Assembly (NCBI GenBank): GCA_021793115.1
Contig: JAJYTJ010000008.1
Location: forward strand, 18,394 to 42,967
DNA length: 24,574 nt
Direction of reading: 5' to 3'
Source of the DNA: Actinomycetes bacterium
GTDB taxonomy: Bacteria > Actinomycetota > Actinomycetes > Actinomycetales > Cellulomonadaceae
Under the pieces are notes generated by a model. It did no database searches, was not told where the DNA came from, and saw nothing but the letters and a program-made list of their open reading frames with translations. Both the position numbers and the translations under genes were made by a program. Positions 12,082 to 20,121 of this stretch are shown piece by piece. Positions within the stretch are counted from its first letter, which is position 1; each line of letters begins with the position of its first letter.

Positions 12082-13212
12082 TCAGCCGGCGAACCGGATC
12101 GGAACCAGCAGGTACCGGTACTCCTGAGAGTCGTCGCCCGCGGCCTCGGCCTGTCCGGTGAACTCCACCGGCTTGTTCGGGTGCGTGAACGACAGCCGCA
12201 CGAACGTGGTGTCGAACGCGCCGAGCCCGTCCAGCAGGTACTGGGGGTTGAAGGCCACCGTGATGGGCTCACCCACCAGCGTCGCCTCGAGCGCCTCGGA
12301 GGCCTGCGCGTCGTCGCCGTGACCGGCCTCGAGGACCACCTCACCGTCAGTGAACGACAGCCGGATCGGGGTGTTGCGTTCCGCCACGAGGGCCACACGC
12401 TTGGCCGCCTCGACGAGCGACGCCCGGTCGACGACCGCATGGATCGGCGTCTCGTCCGGGAACAACCGACGCACCGGCGGGTAGTCACCGTCCACCAGGA
12501 GGCTGGTGGTGTGGCGGCCGCCGGCCTCGAACCCGATGAGGTCCACGCCGCCCGACGTGGTGAGAGCCACCGTGACGGAGCCGGAGCTGGCGAGGGACCG
12601 CGCGACGTCGGTGAGCGTGCGGGCACGGACCAGGGCGATGCTCGAGAACCCTGGCGTCGAGGGCTTCCACGACAGCTCACGCAGGGCCAGCCGATAACGG
12701 TCCGTCGCCAGGAGCGTGAGCTTCTCGCCGTCGATCTCCATCCGGACGCCGGTGAGCAGCGGCAGCGTGTCGTCGCGACTCGCCGCGACGCTCACCTGTG
12801 CCACGGCGCGCGTGAGGTCGTCCCCGTCCACGACGCCGGCCACCGGCGGCATGGTGGGCAGCGTCGGGTACTCGTCGACCGGCATGGTCAGCAGCGTGAA
12901 CCGGCTCGCGCCGCACGTGATGACGACCTTGGTGCCGTCGAGCTGGACGTCGACCGGCTTGTCCGGCAGCGCCCGGGAGATCTCTGCCAGCAGCCGTCCC
13001 GAGACGAGGACCGTGCCTGCCTGCGTCACGTCCGCAGGGATCTGGGAGCGTGCCGACACCTCGTAGTCGAAGCTCGACAGCTCGATGGTACCTGTCGTGT
13101 CGGCCGCGATGCGCACGCCCGCGAGCACCGGGACCGGCGGCCGCGTCGGCAGCGTGCGGGCCGTCCACGTCACGGCGTCCGCGAGGACGTCGCGCTCGAG
13201 CCGGAACTTCAT
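12082..13212 (-). CDS. dnaN: DNA polymerase III sliding clamp (beta subunit)
   Basis: A processivity clamp of 376 residues that encircles DNA as a dimer and tethers the polymerase and repair proteins. It starts MKFRLERDVLADAVTWTARTLPTRPPVPVLAGV, the standard first-domain start, and ends with EYRYLLVPIRFAG, close to the conserved YLIMPVR end. The partner-binding cleft would lie near the third domain. The ATG at 13212 is preceded by AGAGGTGACGC. It is separated from dnaA by a 615-base spacer that is the likely origin, and from gnd by 90 bases. Length and order are normal. Confidence 0.99.
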   Translation of the reverse strand: MKFRLERDVLADAVTWTARTLPTRPPVPVLAGVRIAADTTGTIELSSFDYEVSARSQIPADVTQAGTVLVSGRLLAEISRALPDKPVDVQLDGTKVVITCGASRFTLLTMPVDEYPTLPTMPPVAGVVDGDDLTRAVAQVSVAASRDDTLPLLTGVRMEIDGEKLTLLATDRYRLALRELSWKPSTPGFSSIALVRARTLTDVARSLASSGSVTVALTTSGGVDLIGFEAGGRHTTSLLVDGDYPPVRRLFPDETPIHAVVDRASLVEAAKRVALVAERNTPIRLSFTDGEVVLEAGHGDDAQASEALEATLVGEPITVAFNPQYLLDGLGAFDTTFVRLSFTHPNKPVEFTGQAEAAGDDSQEYRYLLVPIRFAG

Positions 13213-13827
13213 GCGTCACCTCTTCGTCGTGCCGCGGCGGTGGTCCCGCGCGTCGGCCCTGACCAGAAACGAGCCTTCCGACGAACACTACGGGATCGGT
13301 GTGACGCGGCCGGGCCAGTTCCCGGTCCGACGGTGTCTGCCGTCGAGTCATGAAGAAGGTTCGTTGTCGTCGTCGGCGTTGTGGGTTGTGTGGATGAGGC
13401 GCGGTGTCGCACGTCACGTCGCGTGGCGGGTTGTGGACGTGGTTGTGTCTTTCGCAGGCTGGTCGGTGGATGCCCGTGGACGGGTCGCGGCGGCGTGGTT
13501 GTCGTCCACCGACGGGGGCGTCCGGGTCCACACGATCTGGACACTCGTCCACTGTCATCCACAGCGGTGTCAACAGGTGTGAACAATCGTCCCATCGAAG
13601 CCTCAGGGCGGGGTGGAACGTTCTCGCACGAGCGGTGGCGAGCCTGGTCGGAACTGGGACGAACCGGACATCGAGGCACGTCAGCGCGCTGCCGAGGCGG
13701 AGCCTCCGGCGTCGCTCGACCGGCGCAACGAGTACGGGGCTGCAGCGCTCCGCCACCCCGGTCGAGGCCGCTCAGAACGCACCGTCCACAGGTTTTCCCA
13801 CAGGCTTCCGGGAGCCCTGTGGACAGT
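13213..13827. other. oriC: Probable oriC: dnaA-dnaN spacer with a DnaA-box cluster
   Basis: A 615-base gene-free spacer between dnaA and dnaN, the usual actinobacterial origin position. Nonamers close to TTGTCCACA occur on both strands. Eight of nine bases match at 13389-13397 (minus, to the T-variant), 13555-13563 (TCATCCACA), 13578-13586 (TGTGAACAA, minus) and 13818-13826 (TGTGGACAG, minus). Seven of nine match at 13432-13440, 13502-13510, 13524-13532, 13545-13553, 13782-13790 and 13794-13802. Boxes are densest at 13500-13590 and next to the dnaA 3' end. No strongly AT-rich unwinding tract is visible; the least GC-rich part is around 13345-13400. Confidence 0.8.
13285..13290 (-). promoter_or_regulatory. 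Possible -10 box for dnaN
   Basis: TAGTGT on the minus strand fits TANNNT and would start transcription about 65 bases before the dnaN ATG. I see no convincing -35 box. Confidence 0.3.
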
Positions 13828-15255
13828 TCAGGACCGGTTCTGCTGCTTGATCCGGTTGGTGAGCTCGGTGACCTGGTTGTAGATCGAGCGACGCTCGGCC
13901 ATGAGCTCGCGGATCTTGCGGTTGGCGTGCATGACGGTGGTGTGGTCCCGTCCGCCGAAGGCCTGGCCGATCTTCGGCAAGGACAGGTCGGTGAGCTCAC
14001 GGCACAGGTACATCGCGATCTGGCGGGCAGTCACCAGGACGCGGGACCGGCTGGATCCACAGAGGTCCTCGATCGTCAGGCCGAAGTACATCGCCGTCTG
14101 GCCGATCACGGTGGTCGCGGTGATCTCGGCCGTCTGGTCGTCCGTGATGAGGTCCTTGAGAACGATCTCGGCGAGCGACATGTCGACCTGCTGGCGGTTG
14201 AGGTTCGCGAAGGCCGTGACGCGGATGAGCGCACCTTCCAGCTCACGGATGTTGCTGCTGATCTTCGACGCGATGTGCTCCAGCACGTCGTCGGGCGCCT
14301 TGAGGCCCTCAGATCCGGCCTTCTTCCGCAGGATCGCGATGCGGGTCTCGAGGTCCGGCGGCTGGACGTCGGTGATCAGGCCCCACTCGAAGCGCGAGCG
14401 CATCCGGTCCTCGAAACCGTTGAGCTCTTTCGGTGGTAGGTCTGAGGTGATCACCACCTGCTTGTTCGCGTTGTGCAGGGTGTTGAACGTGTGGAAGAAC
14501 TCCTCCATCGTCTGTTCCTTGCCCTGCAGGAACTGGATGTCGTCGATGAGGAGCACGTCCACCTCGCGGTAGCGCCGCTGGAACGCGCCGGCCTTGCCCT
14601 CGCCGATGGAGTTGATGAAGTCGTTGGTGAACTCCTCGGAGTTCACGTAGCGCACCCGGATGCTCGGGTACAGGTTCTGGGCGTAGTGCCCGATGGCGTG
14701 CAGCAGGTGCGTCTTGCCGAGGCCAGAGTTCCCGTAGATGAAGAGCGGGTTGTAGGCCTTCGCCGGCGCCTCGGCCACGGCGAGCGCGGCGGCGTGGGCG
14801 AACCGGTTGGACGAGCCCGGGACGAACGTCTCGAAGACGTACTTGGGGTTGAGGCGCGCGGGTTCGGCCGGGGCGCGCCGGCCGACCCCCGACTGGCCGC
14901 CGGATCCGACCGGCGGGTAGGCCGCCGCCGAGCGGGCGGGGGCCACCGGTTCGACGACCGGCGCGGGCGCGGGCGGCATGACCGGCGCCTGGCCGTCGAG
15001 GTCGGGGTCCACTGACACCGCGAAGCGTGCCTCACGCCCGATCGCCTCGGAGAGGGCCTGCGTCACCTCGGTGCGGACGCGCGACTCCAGATAGTCCTTG
15101 GTGAAGTCGTTGCCGACTGCCAGCAGGAGCGTGCCGTCGAACAGACCGAGCGGACGCGCGAGCCGGACGAATGCGAGCTGACGGGGCGTGATGTCAGGAC
15201 TGGTGCCCAGCTCGGACACCACGTGACCCCAGATCTGGCCCAGGTCGTCGGTCAC
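13828..15255 (-). CDS. dnaA: Chromosomal replication initiator protein DnaA
   Basis: Binds DnaA boxes and melts the origin; 475 residues from the chosen start. Domain I is [24 protein letters not shown] Pro/Ala/Gly-rich domain II (about 86-135) links to the AAA+ domain, with Walker [11 protein letters not shown] (about 175-184) and Walker B LLIDD (235-239). The C-terminal DNA-binding domain carries [27 protein letters not shown], the family signature. Two GTG codons compete: 15255 is spaced well from AGAGG, while 15261 overlaps that site, so I prefer 15255. It is transcribed away from rpmH. Two DnaA boxes upstream suggest autoregulation. Confidence 0.99.
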   Translation of the reverse strand: MTDDLGQIWGHVVSELGTSPDITPRQLAFVRLARPLGLFDGTLLLAVGNDFTKDYLESRVRTEVTQALSEAIGREARFAVSVDPDLDGQAPVMPPAPAPVVEPVAPARSAAAYPPVGSGGQSGVGRRAPAEPARLNPKYVFETFVPGSSNRFAHAAALAVAEAPAKAYNPLFIYGNSGLGKTHLLHAIGHYAQNLYPSIRVRYVNSEEFTNDFINSIGEGKAGAFQRRYREVDVLLIDDIQFLQGKEQTMEEFFHTFNTLHNANKQVVITSDLPPKELNGFEDRMRSRFEWGLITDVQPPDLETRIAILRKKAGSEGLKAPDDVLEHIASKISSNIRELEGALIRVTAFANLNRQQVDMSLAEIVLKDLITDDQTAEITATTVIGQTAMYFGLTIEDLCGSSRSRVLVTARQIAMYLCRELTDLSLPKIGQAFGGRDHTTVMHANRKIRELMAERRSIYNQVTELTNRIKQQNRS

Positions 15256-15307
15256 GGTCACCTCTGCTGTTGTTCGACGGTCGTCGGAGAACTATGTTCG
15301 CGCGCGC

Positions 15308-15328
15308 TCGTCCACACACTTGTCCACA
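15308..15328 (+). promoter_or_regulatory. Pair of DnaA boxes upstream of dnaA
   Basis: TTGTCCACA at 15320-15328 is an exact consensus box. TCGTCCACA at 15308-15316 matches 8 of 9, with 3 bases between them in the same orientation. They lie about 55-75 bases before the dnaA start, consistent with DnaA repressing its own gene or with an extended origin. Confidence 0.8.
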
Positions 15329-15509
15329 TCTGTGTGCGGATCAGCCGGACCTTCGCCCTGCGGGGTGGTGAGGAAAGACCGGAGCGGCACGGTGGCCGCG
15401 GATGGAGACGGAACGACCACAGATGGTAGTGGTCCGGAGCGCGTGCGACGAGGGGCAGCAGGGCATGGCGGGGTGTCGATCGGCGTGTCGACTGGACATG
15501 CGGCGTGAT

Positions 15510-15539
15510 TTGACCCTGTCCGTGGCGGGAGCGTACCGT
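15510..15539 (+). promoter_or_regulatory. Probable promoter for rpmH-rnpA
   Basis: TTGACC (15510-15515) and TACCGT (15534-15539), 18 bases apart, form a good housekeeping-type promoter. It would give a leader of about 155 bases before rpmH. Confidence 0.6.
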
Positions 15540-15700
15540 GATTCAGCCTTGTTGACGGCTCCTCTTCGCGCGCCTCGATGCCATCGCCCTCGGTCGTTCA
15601 CCGAGATCGAGACGCGGGATGTCGTGGGACCGCCCAGCCCGGCACCCTGACCTGCTCCATACGTCCGCGCTCGACGCGGGCCAGTCCCGGGGAGACTCTC

Positions 15701-15838
15701 GTGACCAAGCGCACATTCCAGCCGAACAACCGGCGCCGGGCGAAGACCCATGGCTTCCGTCTCCGGATGCGCACCCGCGCCGGGCGCGCCATCCTCGCCG
15801 CGCGGCGCCGCAAGGGCCGCGCGGAGCTGTCGGCCTGA
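15701..15838 (+). CDS. rpmH: 50S ribosomal protein L34
   Basis: A 45-residue basic ribosomal protein of the large subunit. It begins [20 protein letters not shown] and continues [20 protein letters not shown], the nearly invariant L34 pattern. The GTG start at 15701 follows GGGGAGACTCTC. A longer in-frame reading from 15578 adds 41 residues with no L34 similarity. It is the first gene of the plus-strand block, 10 bases before rnpA, and is expressed from the promoter at 15510-15539. Confidence 0.98.
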   Translation: MTKRTFQPNNRRRAKTHGFRLRMRTRAGRAILAARRRKGRAELSA

Positions 15839-15848
15839 CGCATCCTCG

Positions 15849-16211
15849 GTGCTGCCTCGGGCGCACCGGATGCGCCGCGGCTCGGACTTCGAGCAGGCGG
15901 TGCGCCGAGGCGCGCGTGGTGGCCGGGAGTCCCTCGTGGTGCACCTGACGACATCGACCGACCCGGAGCCTGACGGCGCCGTGGTCGGTCTCGTCGTGTC
16001 ACGGGCGGTCGGCAACGCCGTGACCCGCAACCACGTCAAGCGCCGGCTGCGGTCGTTGATGAGGGAACGGCTGCCGCTGCTGCCTTCGGCCGGGCGCGTC
16101 GTCGTGCGAGCGCTGCCGCCGGCTGCGACCGCTGACTACGCGACGCTCGGGGCCGATCTGGACGGCGCGCTGGCGACCGCGATCCGCCGTTCGCGCGAGC
16201 GGGCACGATGA
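15849..16211 (+). CDS. rnpA: Ribonuclease P protein component
   Basis: The protein subunit of RNase P, which matures tRNA 5' ends with the catalytic RNA; 120 residues. It starts [21 protein letters not shown]. The central RNR motif region is [23 protein letters not shown], with basic residues for substrate binding. The GTG at 15849 lies 10 bases after rpmH. A longer frame from 15750 reads across rpmH in another phase and is not real. Its stop overlaps the yidD start by 4 bases (ATGA). Confidence 0.97.
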   Translation: MLPRAHRMRRGSDFEQAVRRGARGGRESLVVHLTTSTDPEPDGAVVGLVVSRAVGNAVTRNHVKRRLRSLMRERLPLLPSAGRVVVRALPPAATADYATLGADLDGALATAIRRSRERAR

Positions 16212-16513
16212 ACGGCCTGGCGCGGTTCGCCCGCCTCGTCGTGCGGGTGCCGGCGCGGGCGGCGCTGCTGCTGCTGCGCGCGTACCAGCGTTACGTCTCG
16301 CCGATGCGGCCCGCGACGTGCAAGTACTACCCGACGTGCTCGCAGTACGCCGTCGTCGCGATCCAGCGCCACGGTCTGGTACGCGGGACCGGACTTGCTG
16401 CGTGGCGGCTGCTGCGGTGCAACCCGTGGAGCCGCGGCGGCGTCGATGACGTGCCGCCCGCCCGCGAACGGCACGAGCACCACCGACCAGCCGTGGCCCG
16501 CGCCGCGCACTGA
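16208..16513 (+). CDS. yidD: Membrane protein insertion efficiency factor YidD
   Basis: A small cytoplasmic-side membrane-associated protein, 101 residues, that assists YidC-dependent insertion. An amphipathic N-terminus ([28 protein letters not shown]) is followed by the family core [20 protein letters not shown] and [16 protein letters not shown], with three conserved Cys. The ATG at 16208 overlaps the rnpA stop by 4 bases. The His/Arg-rich tail is variable in the family. Confidence 0.97.
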   Translation: MNGLARFARLVVRVPARAALLLLRAYQRYVSPMRPATCKYYPTCSQYAVVAIQRHGLVRGTGLAAWRLLRCNPWSRGGVDDVPPARERHEHHRPAVARAAH

Positions 16514-16534
16514 CCTTCAAGGAGCCTTGCCCCC

Positions 16535-17914
16535 ATGAGCTGGTTCGACAGCCTGCTGTGGCCGATCATGATCGCGGTCGCGTGGATCATGACGACCTTT
16601 CACTCGCTGTTCTCGGCGATCGGTCTGGACCCCGCCGGAGGCGCGGCCTGGGCACTGTCGATCATCGGCCTCGTCATCTTCATGCGGATCCTGCTCATCC
16701 CGCTGTTCTTCCGCCAGATCAAGGCGTCGCGGGGCATGCAGCTCATCCAGCCCGAGCTGCAGGTGATCCAGAAGAAGTACAAGGGCAAGACGGACCCGGC
16801 CTCCCGCGAGGCGATGAGCCGGGAGACGATGGAGCTGTACCGGAAGCACAACACGAACCCGTTCGCCTCGTGCCTGCCGATCCTGCTGCAGTCCCCCATC
16901 TTCTTCGCACTCTTCCGGGTCCTGAACAGCCTGACCCTGCTGTCGCAGGGCAAGTACGACGGCGGTGCGAAGGATCACATCGGGCCGCTGACTCGCGAGC
17001 TCGCCTCGAAGGCGGAGAGCGCGAAGATCTTCGGCGCACCGTTGTCCGGGTCGTTCATGCAGGCGCACGGGAACGTGCGCATCCAGCTCGTCACCATCCT
17101 GCTGATCGTCGCGATGTCGGCGACGACGTTCACCACGCAGCGCCAGCTGACGATGAAGAACATGCCCAAGGCGGCGCTGGAGGGGCCGATCGCGCAGCAG
17201 CAGAAGGTCCTGCTCTACGTGATGCCGCTGATCTTCGCGTTCTCCGGAGTGAACTTCCCGATCGGCGTGCTCATCTACTGGACCGTGACGAACCTGTGGT
17301 CGATGGGCCAGCAGTTCTACTCGATCCGCAAAATGCCGGCTCCGGGGTCCGAGGCGGAGCGTCAGCTGAAGGAGCGTCAGGCCCGCCGGGCCGCGGAGCG
17401 GGGCACCGCCGTCGCGGTGTCGGACGACAAGCCGACGATCGAGGAGCGGCCACGCTCGGGGCAGCGGCAGCAGCCCGTGCGCAAGGACCGCCAGAAGCCC
17501 CGACCAGGGGCGGCGGGGACGGGCGACGGCATGGATGCTGCGGAAGGGAGCACCGCCGCACCGGAGGCTTCCGGGGACGGTGAGAAGGCGCAGCCTGCGC
17601 CGACGCAGGGCGGCGCTGACCAGCGGACGTCCCCCACGGGTCGCGGCAGCGCCGGCGCGAGCGGCGCGTTGGAGATCCCGCCGGCGAAGAAGAAGCGGAC
17701 CGCGCCCGACGGCGGTGGTTCGCCGGCACGTCCGGTGGCTGCTGAGAGGCGGAACGGACCGGGTGGGACGACCGGTGAGGCGCCGCAGGCTCCTCCCTCC
17801 AGGGAGAAGCGGAGTGGGCCCGGCGCCAGCGGTTCGCTGGAGATCCCGGCGGCGAGGAAGAAGCGGAGCGGCCCCAGCGCCGACTCGGCTGGCTCGACTG
17901 GTTCGACGAAATGA
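16535..17914 (+). CDS. yidC: Membrane protein insertase YidC
   Basis: The Oxa1/YidC insertase, 459 residues, which inserts and folds membrane proteins alone or with SecYEG. The first helix is in MSWFDSLLWPIMIAVAWIMT. The core has FFRQIKASRGMQLIQPELQ, the cytoplasmic hairpin KKYKGKTDPASREAMSRETMELYRKHN and FASCLPILLQSPIFFALFRV. Later helices include LVTILLIVAMSATTFTT and FPIGVLIYWTVTNLWSM. The last 180 residues are a charged, Pro/Gly-rich cytoplasmic tail with duplicated LEIP-basic modules. AAGGAG precedes the ATG by 11 bases. It lies 21 bases after yidD and 17 before the chosen start of jag. Confidence 0.98.
   Translation: MSWFDSLLWPIMIAVAWIMTTFHSLFSAIGLDPAGGAAWALSIIGLVIFMRILLIPLFFRQIKASRGMQLIQPELQVIQKKYKGKTDPASREAMSRETMELYRKHNTNPFASCLPILLQSPIFFALFRVLNSLTLLSQGKYDGGAKDHIGPLTRELASKAESAKIFGAPLSGSFMQAHGNVRIQLVTILLIVAMSATTFTTQRQLTMKNMPKAALEGPIAQQQKVLLYVMPLIFAFSGVNFPIGVLIYWTVTNLWSMGQQFYSIRKMPAPGSEAERQLKERQARRAAERGTAVAVSDDKPTIEERPRSGQRQQPVRKDRQKPRPGAAGTGDGMDAAEGSTAAPEASGDGEKAQPAPTQGGADQRTSPTGRGSAGASGALEIPPAKKKRTAPDGGGSPARPVAAERRNGPGGTTGEAPQAPPSREKRSGPGASGSLEIPAARKKRSGPSADSAGSTGSTK
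17651..17875 (+). repeat. Duplicated LEIP-basic module in the YidC tail
   Basis: Two copies of a coding repeat, 17651-17707 and 17819-17875. They encode GASGALEIPPAKKKRTAP and GASGSLEIPAARKKRSGP. A third, shorter basic segment (SREKRSGP) precedes the second copy. The basic patches could contact ribosomal RNA, as proposed for YidC tails, but this is inference. Confidence 0.65.
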
Positions 17915-17931
17915 CGGGAGCGGAGGAGACG

Positions 17932-18444
17932 ATGAGCGCCACCACGCCGGAGGATTCCGGTGACACCACGGTGACGAGACGCCTCGAGGAAGAGGGCGAG
18001 ATCGCGGCCGACTACCTCGAGGAGCTGCTGGACATCGCGGATCTCGACGGCGACATCGAGATCGACGTCGACCATGGCCGCGCGGCAGTGGCGATCGTTT
18101 CGGAGAACGCGTCCGATCCTGCTCTGAAGCGACTGGTCGGTCCGGCGGGCGAGACGCTCGAGGCGCTTCAGGAGCTGACGCGGCTCGCGGTCCAGGTGCG
18201 CACCGGAGACCGGAGTCGGTTGATGCTCGACGTCGCGGGCTACCGATCTGGACGAAAGGCGGAGCTGACGAGGGTTGCGGAGGACGCGATCGAGCAGGTG
18301 CGAGCTTCAGGCGCGCAGCTCGAGCTCGAGCCGATGAACCCGTTCGAACGGAAGGTCGTCCACGACGCGGTGGCGGCGGCCGGCCTGGTGTCGGAGTCCG
18401 ACGGGGTGGAGCCGTACCGGTACGTGGTGGTGCGTCCGGCCTGA
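17932..18444 (+). CDS. jag: Jag/KhpB family RNA-binding protein (KH and R3H domains)
   Basis: A cytoplasmic RNA-binding protein of 170 residues. A short acidic N-terminus with RRLEEEGEIAADYLEELLDI leads into a KH-type domain (ALKRLVGPAGETLEALQELTRLAV) and a C-terminal R3H domain (MNPFERKVVHDAVAAAGLVSESDGVEPYRYVVV). The ATG at 17932 is chosen because GGAGGAGACG lies directly upstream. An ATG at 17911 overlapping the yidC stop is possible but has a poor ribosome site. It is the last gene of the rpmH block; in most actinobacteria rsmG follows closely, but here a 2.8-kb gap intervenes. Confidence 0.95.
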   Translation: MSATTPEDSGDTTVTRRLEEEGEIAADYLEELLDIADLDGDIEIDVDHGRAAVAIVSENASDPALKRLVGPAGETLEALQELTRLAVQVRTGDRSRLMLDVAGYRSGRKAELTRVAEDAIEQVRASGAQLELEPMNPFERKVVHDAVAAAGLVSESDGVEPYRYVVVRPA

Positions 18445-18455
18445 GTGGCCGCTGA

Positions 18456-18483
18456 CCGTCACGTTTCACGTGAAACGTGACGG
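18456..18483. promoter_or_regulatory. parS: parS site 1 in a 28-bp perfect palindrome
   Basis: The ParB-binding core GTTTCACGTGAAAC (18463-18476) sits at the centre of a perfect 28-bp palindrome spanning 18456-18483. It begins 12 bases after the jag stop, so the palindrome could also act as an RNA hairpin ending the upstream transcript. Confidence 0.95.
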
Positions 18484-18646
18484 CGTCGGTCTGGACTGGT
18501 GGGCGGCGGCGTCGGACGTGCTGGGTGCGCGCGCTGGGCGGACCGCGGGATCTTAGCCGTTTCGCTCGCACCACCGGTGATGGTCGTGTGGTCGCACCGG
18601 GTGCGTCACCGTGCGGTTGCCTCGTACGGTCGCCGCTCAGGGCGCT

Positions 18647-18666
18647 GCCGTTTCACGTGAAACGGC
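18647..18666. promoter_or_regulatory. parS: parS site 2
   Basis: Core GTTTCACGTGAAAC at 18650-18663, flanked symmetrically by GCC/GGC to give a 20-bp palindrome. It lies 173 bases after site 1. Confidence 0.95.
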
Positions 18667-19012
18667 TCGTCGCCGCCGTGAGGCGGACCCACCTCGAGCG
18701 CGGCCGGCCTTCGGGGGGAGCATCCGCGATGTCCGAGACCTGTCCTAGGAGGCTTGGCGGCGGCGCGGATGGTGTCCGGGCGGCGTGGAACACCCGAGAC
18801 CGGGGCTCAGTGCTACAGGCCTTGGATGGTGGGAACGTAGCGCCGTCGACGGCCGACCACGGGTTCGGCGCCGCGTGGGCTCCGTCTGCAGGTGTCCGGA
18901 CAGGTTCCTCGGCACACGGCGGTGGCGGAACGTGATGCCACCTGCCGGCAGCTGGGCCGCCGGAGCGCCACAGACGGCGGGTGCCGCCGCGCTGACATAT
19001 CGCCGCGCTGAC

Positions 19013-19022
19013 TCTGGCCTGA
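19013..19022 (+). repeat. Left copy of the 10-bp target-site duplication
   Basis: TCTGGCCTGA directly abuts the left terminal inverted repeat. The identical sequence follows the right terminus at 20112-20121, in the same orientation. Confidence 0.85.
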
Positions 19023-19063
19023 AGGGCTATCCATCTGACTGACACACCTATGTGCTGGTCAGC
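19023..19063 (+). repeat. Left terminal inverted repeat
   Basis: 41 bases, inverted relative to 20071-20111 with two transitions, at 19046 and 19051. It ends inward with GTGCTGGTCAGC. Confidence 0.9.
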
Positions 19064-19179
19064 GCCCGGCGCCAGGAACGATGCACAATCGGCGGGCGTG
19101 GCTCTCGGGATCGGTTCTCCGGCATAGCCGGGCGACGCGTTGACCGCGTCCCATCACCGGACCACTCGTCGCCGCTGCA

Positions 19180-19728
19180 TCACTCCTCGGCCTCCAGTCG
19201 GTCTTGCCGCCTCATGTCGGCACCCGGGGCCTGGTCGAGGGCGGCTTCGATGAGTTCGTCGACGTCCACGACAACATCCGCCGGAAGGTAGGTCCTCGCG
19301 TTGCGCGTCGCGCCGTCGGACTCGCGAGTGACCATGACGCTCACCAGCACACCCAACGGGCCCGTCGTCATCCCGGGTCGCAGCACATCGATCGACTCGA
19401 CCTCGCCGACAGGGATCCGCACGCCGCCCCCGCGCACGCCTTCCAGCACAACCTCCGCGGTCGTGATCCGCAGTCGCGTACGGCTCATCGTCCCTTTCCA
19501 CCAAGCGGCGTAGGCGACGTCGCACACCACCACCACAGCGGCTGCGTTGGCGTAGGCGACGAGTCCTGCACCGGAGGCGACGGCCGCCACGAGCGGAAGC
19601 ACCGCGATGATCGCCAGGATCATCGCCAGCCGGCCGCGCAGCCACCCAGGATCAGCGCGCAGTTCGTAGAGCACGTTCCCCACGACTGGACGGCCCTCCG
19701 GACCGAAGGACTCCCAGGGCTTACTCAT
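19180..19728 (-). CDS. Small membrane protein with PH-like C-terminal domain (element passenger)
   Basis: A 182-residue protein. A polar N-terminus (MSKPWESFGPEGRPVVGN) leads to two hydrophobic segments at about 34-53 and 57-76. A soluble part at 80-165 is rich in short beta strands (RLRITTAEVVLEG, GGVRIPVGEVESIDVL, PLGVLVSVMVTRES). This layout resembles bacterial PH-like membrane proteins, but no diagnostic residue allows a firm call. High third-position GC supports coding. The ATG at 19728 has only a weak upstream GGTGAGA. It is the only credible gene within the inverted-repeat element and runs opposite to the flanking jag and rsmG genes. Function unknown; it may be a passenger. Confidence 0.75.
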   Translation of the reverse strand: MSKPWESFGPEGRPVVGNVLYELRADPGWLRGRLAMILAIIAVLPLVAAVASGAGLVAYANAAAVVVVCDVAYAAWWKGTMSRTRLRITTAEVVLEGVRGGGVRIPVGEVESIDVLRPGMTTGPLGVLVSVMVTRESDGATRNARTYLPADVVVDVDELIEAALDQAPGADMRRQDRLEAEE

Positions 19729-20070
19729 GTGAGCATCTCACCCATTCCTTGACCAGTCTGCTGTTGGAACGTTCGGCTCTTGACTGAATGGCGGCGACCG
19801 CGACCGTGGCGGCTTTGGTGACAAGAACGGCGGCCGCGAGGGTGCGGCCGACGGTGCTGATCTTGCTCGCAACATCGCCAGCGTGACCTTGGTTTCGGCA
19901 CTCAGGTTCGTCGTCGCCCCCAAGGCGCCACTGCACCGGCGTGCGGCAGCGTTCAGAGATCGACGGGTCAGAGCGATCCGAAGGCGGCTGCGATCTCGCA
20001 AGGCGATCGTGAGGCCGCTGTGAGCGTGGCGCCTCGGCGGACGCTCGCGCAGGCCGCGGCCGGGTGAGCT
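19729..20070. other. Inner right part of the mobile element, no clear gene
   Basis: About 340 bases. A plus-strand frame through about 19793-20020 contains RDRRVRAIRRRLRSRKAIV, and a minus-strand frame 19721-19936 runs into the start of the membrane-protein gene. Neither matches a family I recognise. It may hold the passenger-gene promoter or the remains of a lost transposase. Confidence 0.4.
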
Positions 20071-20111
20071 GCTGACCAGCACGTAGGCGTGTCAGTCAGA
20101 TGGATAGCCCT
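20071..20111 (-). repeat. Right terminal inverted repeat
   Basis: 41 bases, the inverted partner of 19023-19063 (39 of 41 identical). It ends outward in GGATAGCCCT. Confidence 0.9.
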
Positions 20112-20121
20112 TCTGGCCTGA
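20112..20121 (+). repeat. Right copy of the 10-bp target-site duplication
   Basis: TCTGGCCTGA, identical and parallel to 19013-19022. Removing the element and one copy restores a continuous CTGAC-TCTGGCCTGA-CTCTG empty site. Confidence 0.85.

Larger units (their letters stand above)
15256..15700. other. dnaA-rpmH divergent intergenic region
   Basis: About 445 bases between divergent dnaA and rpmH. No gene is supported. It contains two DnaA boxes close to dnaA, presumably the dnaA promoter (only a weak CATAGT near 15290 on the minus strand), and a good rpmH promoter at 15510-15539. Confidence 0.7.
18445..19022. other. Gene-poor spacer, left part, with two parS sites
   Basis: About 580 bases after jag with no frame that resembles a protein family. 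Short open frames on both strands are Arg/Gly/Pro-rich shadows. It holds parS at 18463 and 18650, a TGTCCGGACA palindrome near 18894, and a doubled CGCCGCGCTGAC just before the mobile element. Confidence 0.6.
19023..20111. mobile_element. Non-autonomous mobile element (insertion cassette) with 41-bp inverted repeats
   Basis: A 1,089-bp element. Its left end 19023-19063 and right end 20071-20111 are inverted copies matching at 39 of 41 bases, starting AGGGCTATCCATCTGACTGA. A direct repeat TCTGGCCTGA flanks it; because the ends are GAAGGG/CCCTTC the true duplication may be 6, 8 or 10 bp. No transposase can be recognised in any frame. The only credible gene is the minus-strand membrane protein at 19180-19728. 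Length, ends and duplication fit an IS-derived cassette carrying a passenger gene, mobilised in trans by an IS with the same ends. Its family is not identified. Confidence 0.85.

Noticed and set aside
16517..18574. A 685-codon minus-strand frame
   Set aside because: It is antisense to yidC and jag, is dominated by Arg/Pro/Leu, and has no domain resemblance.
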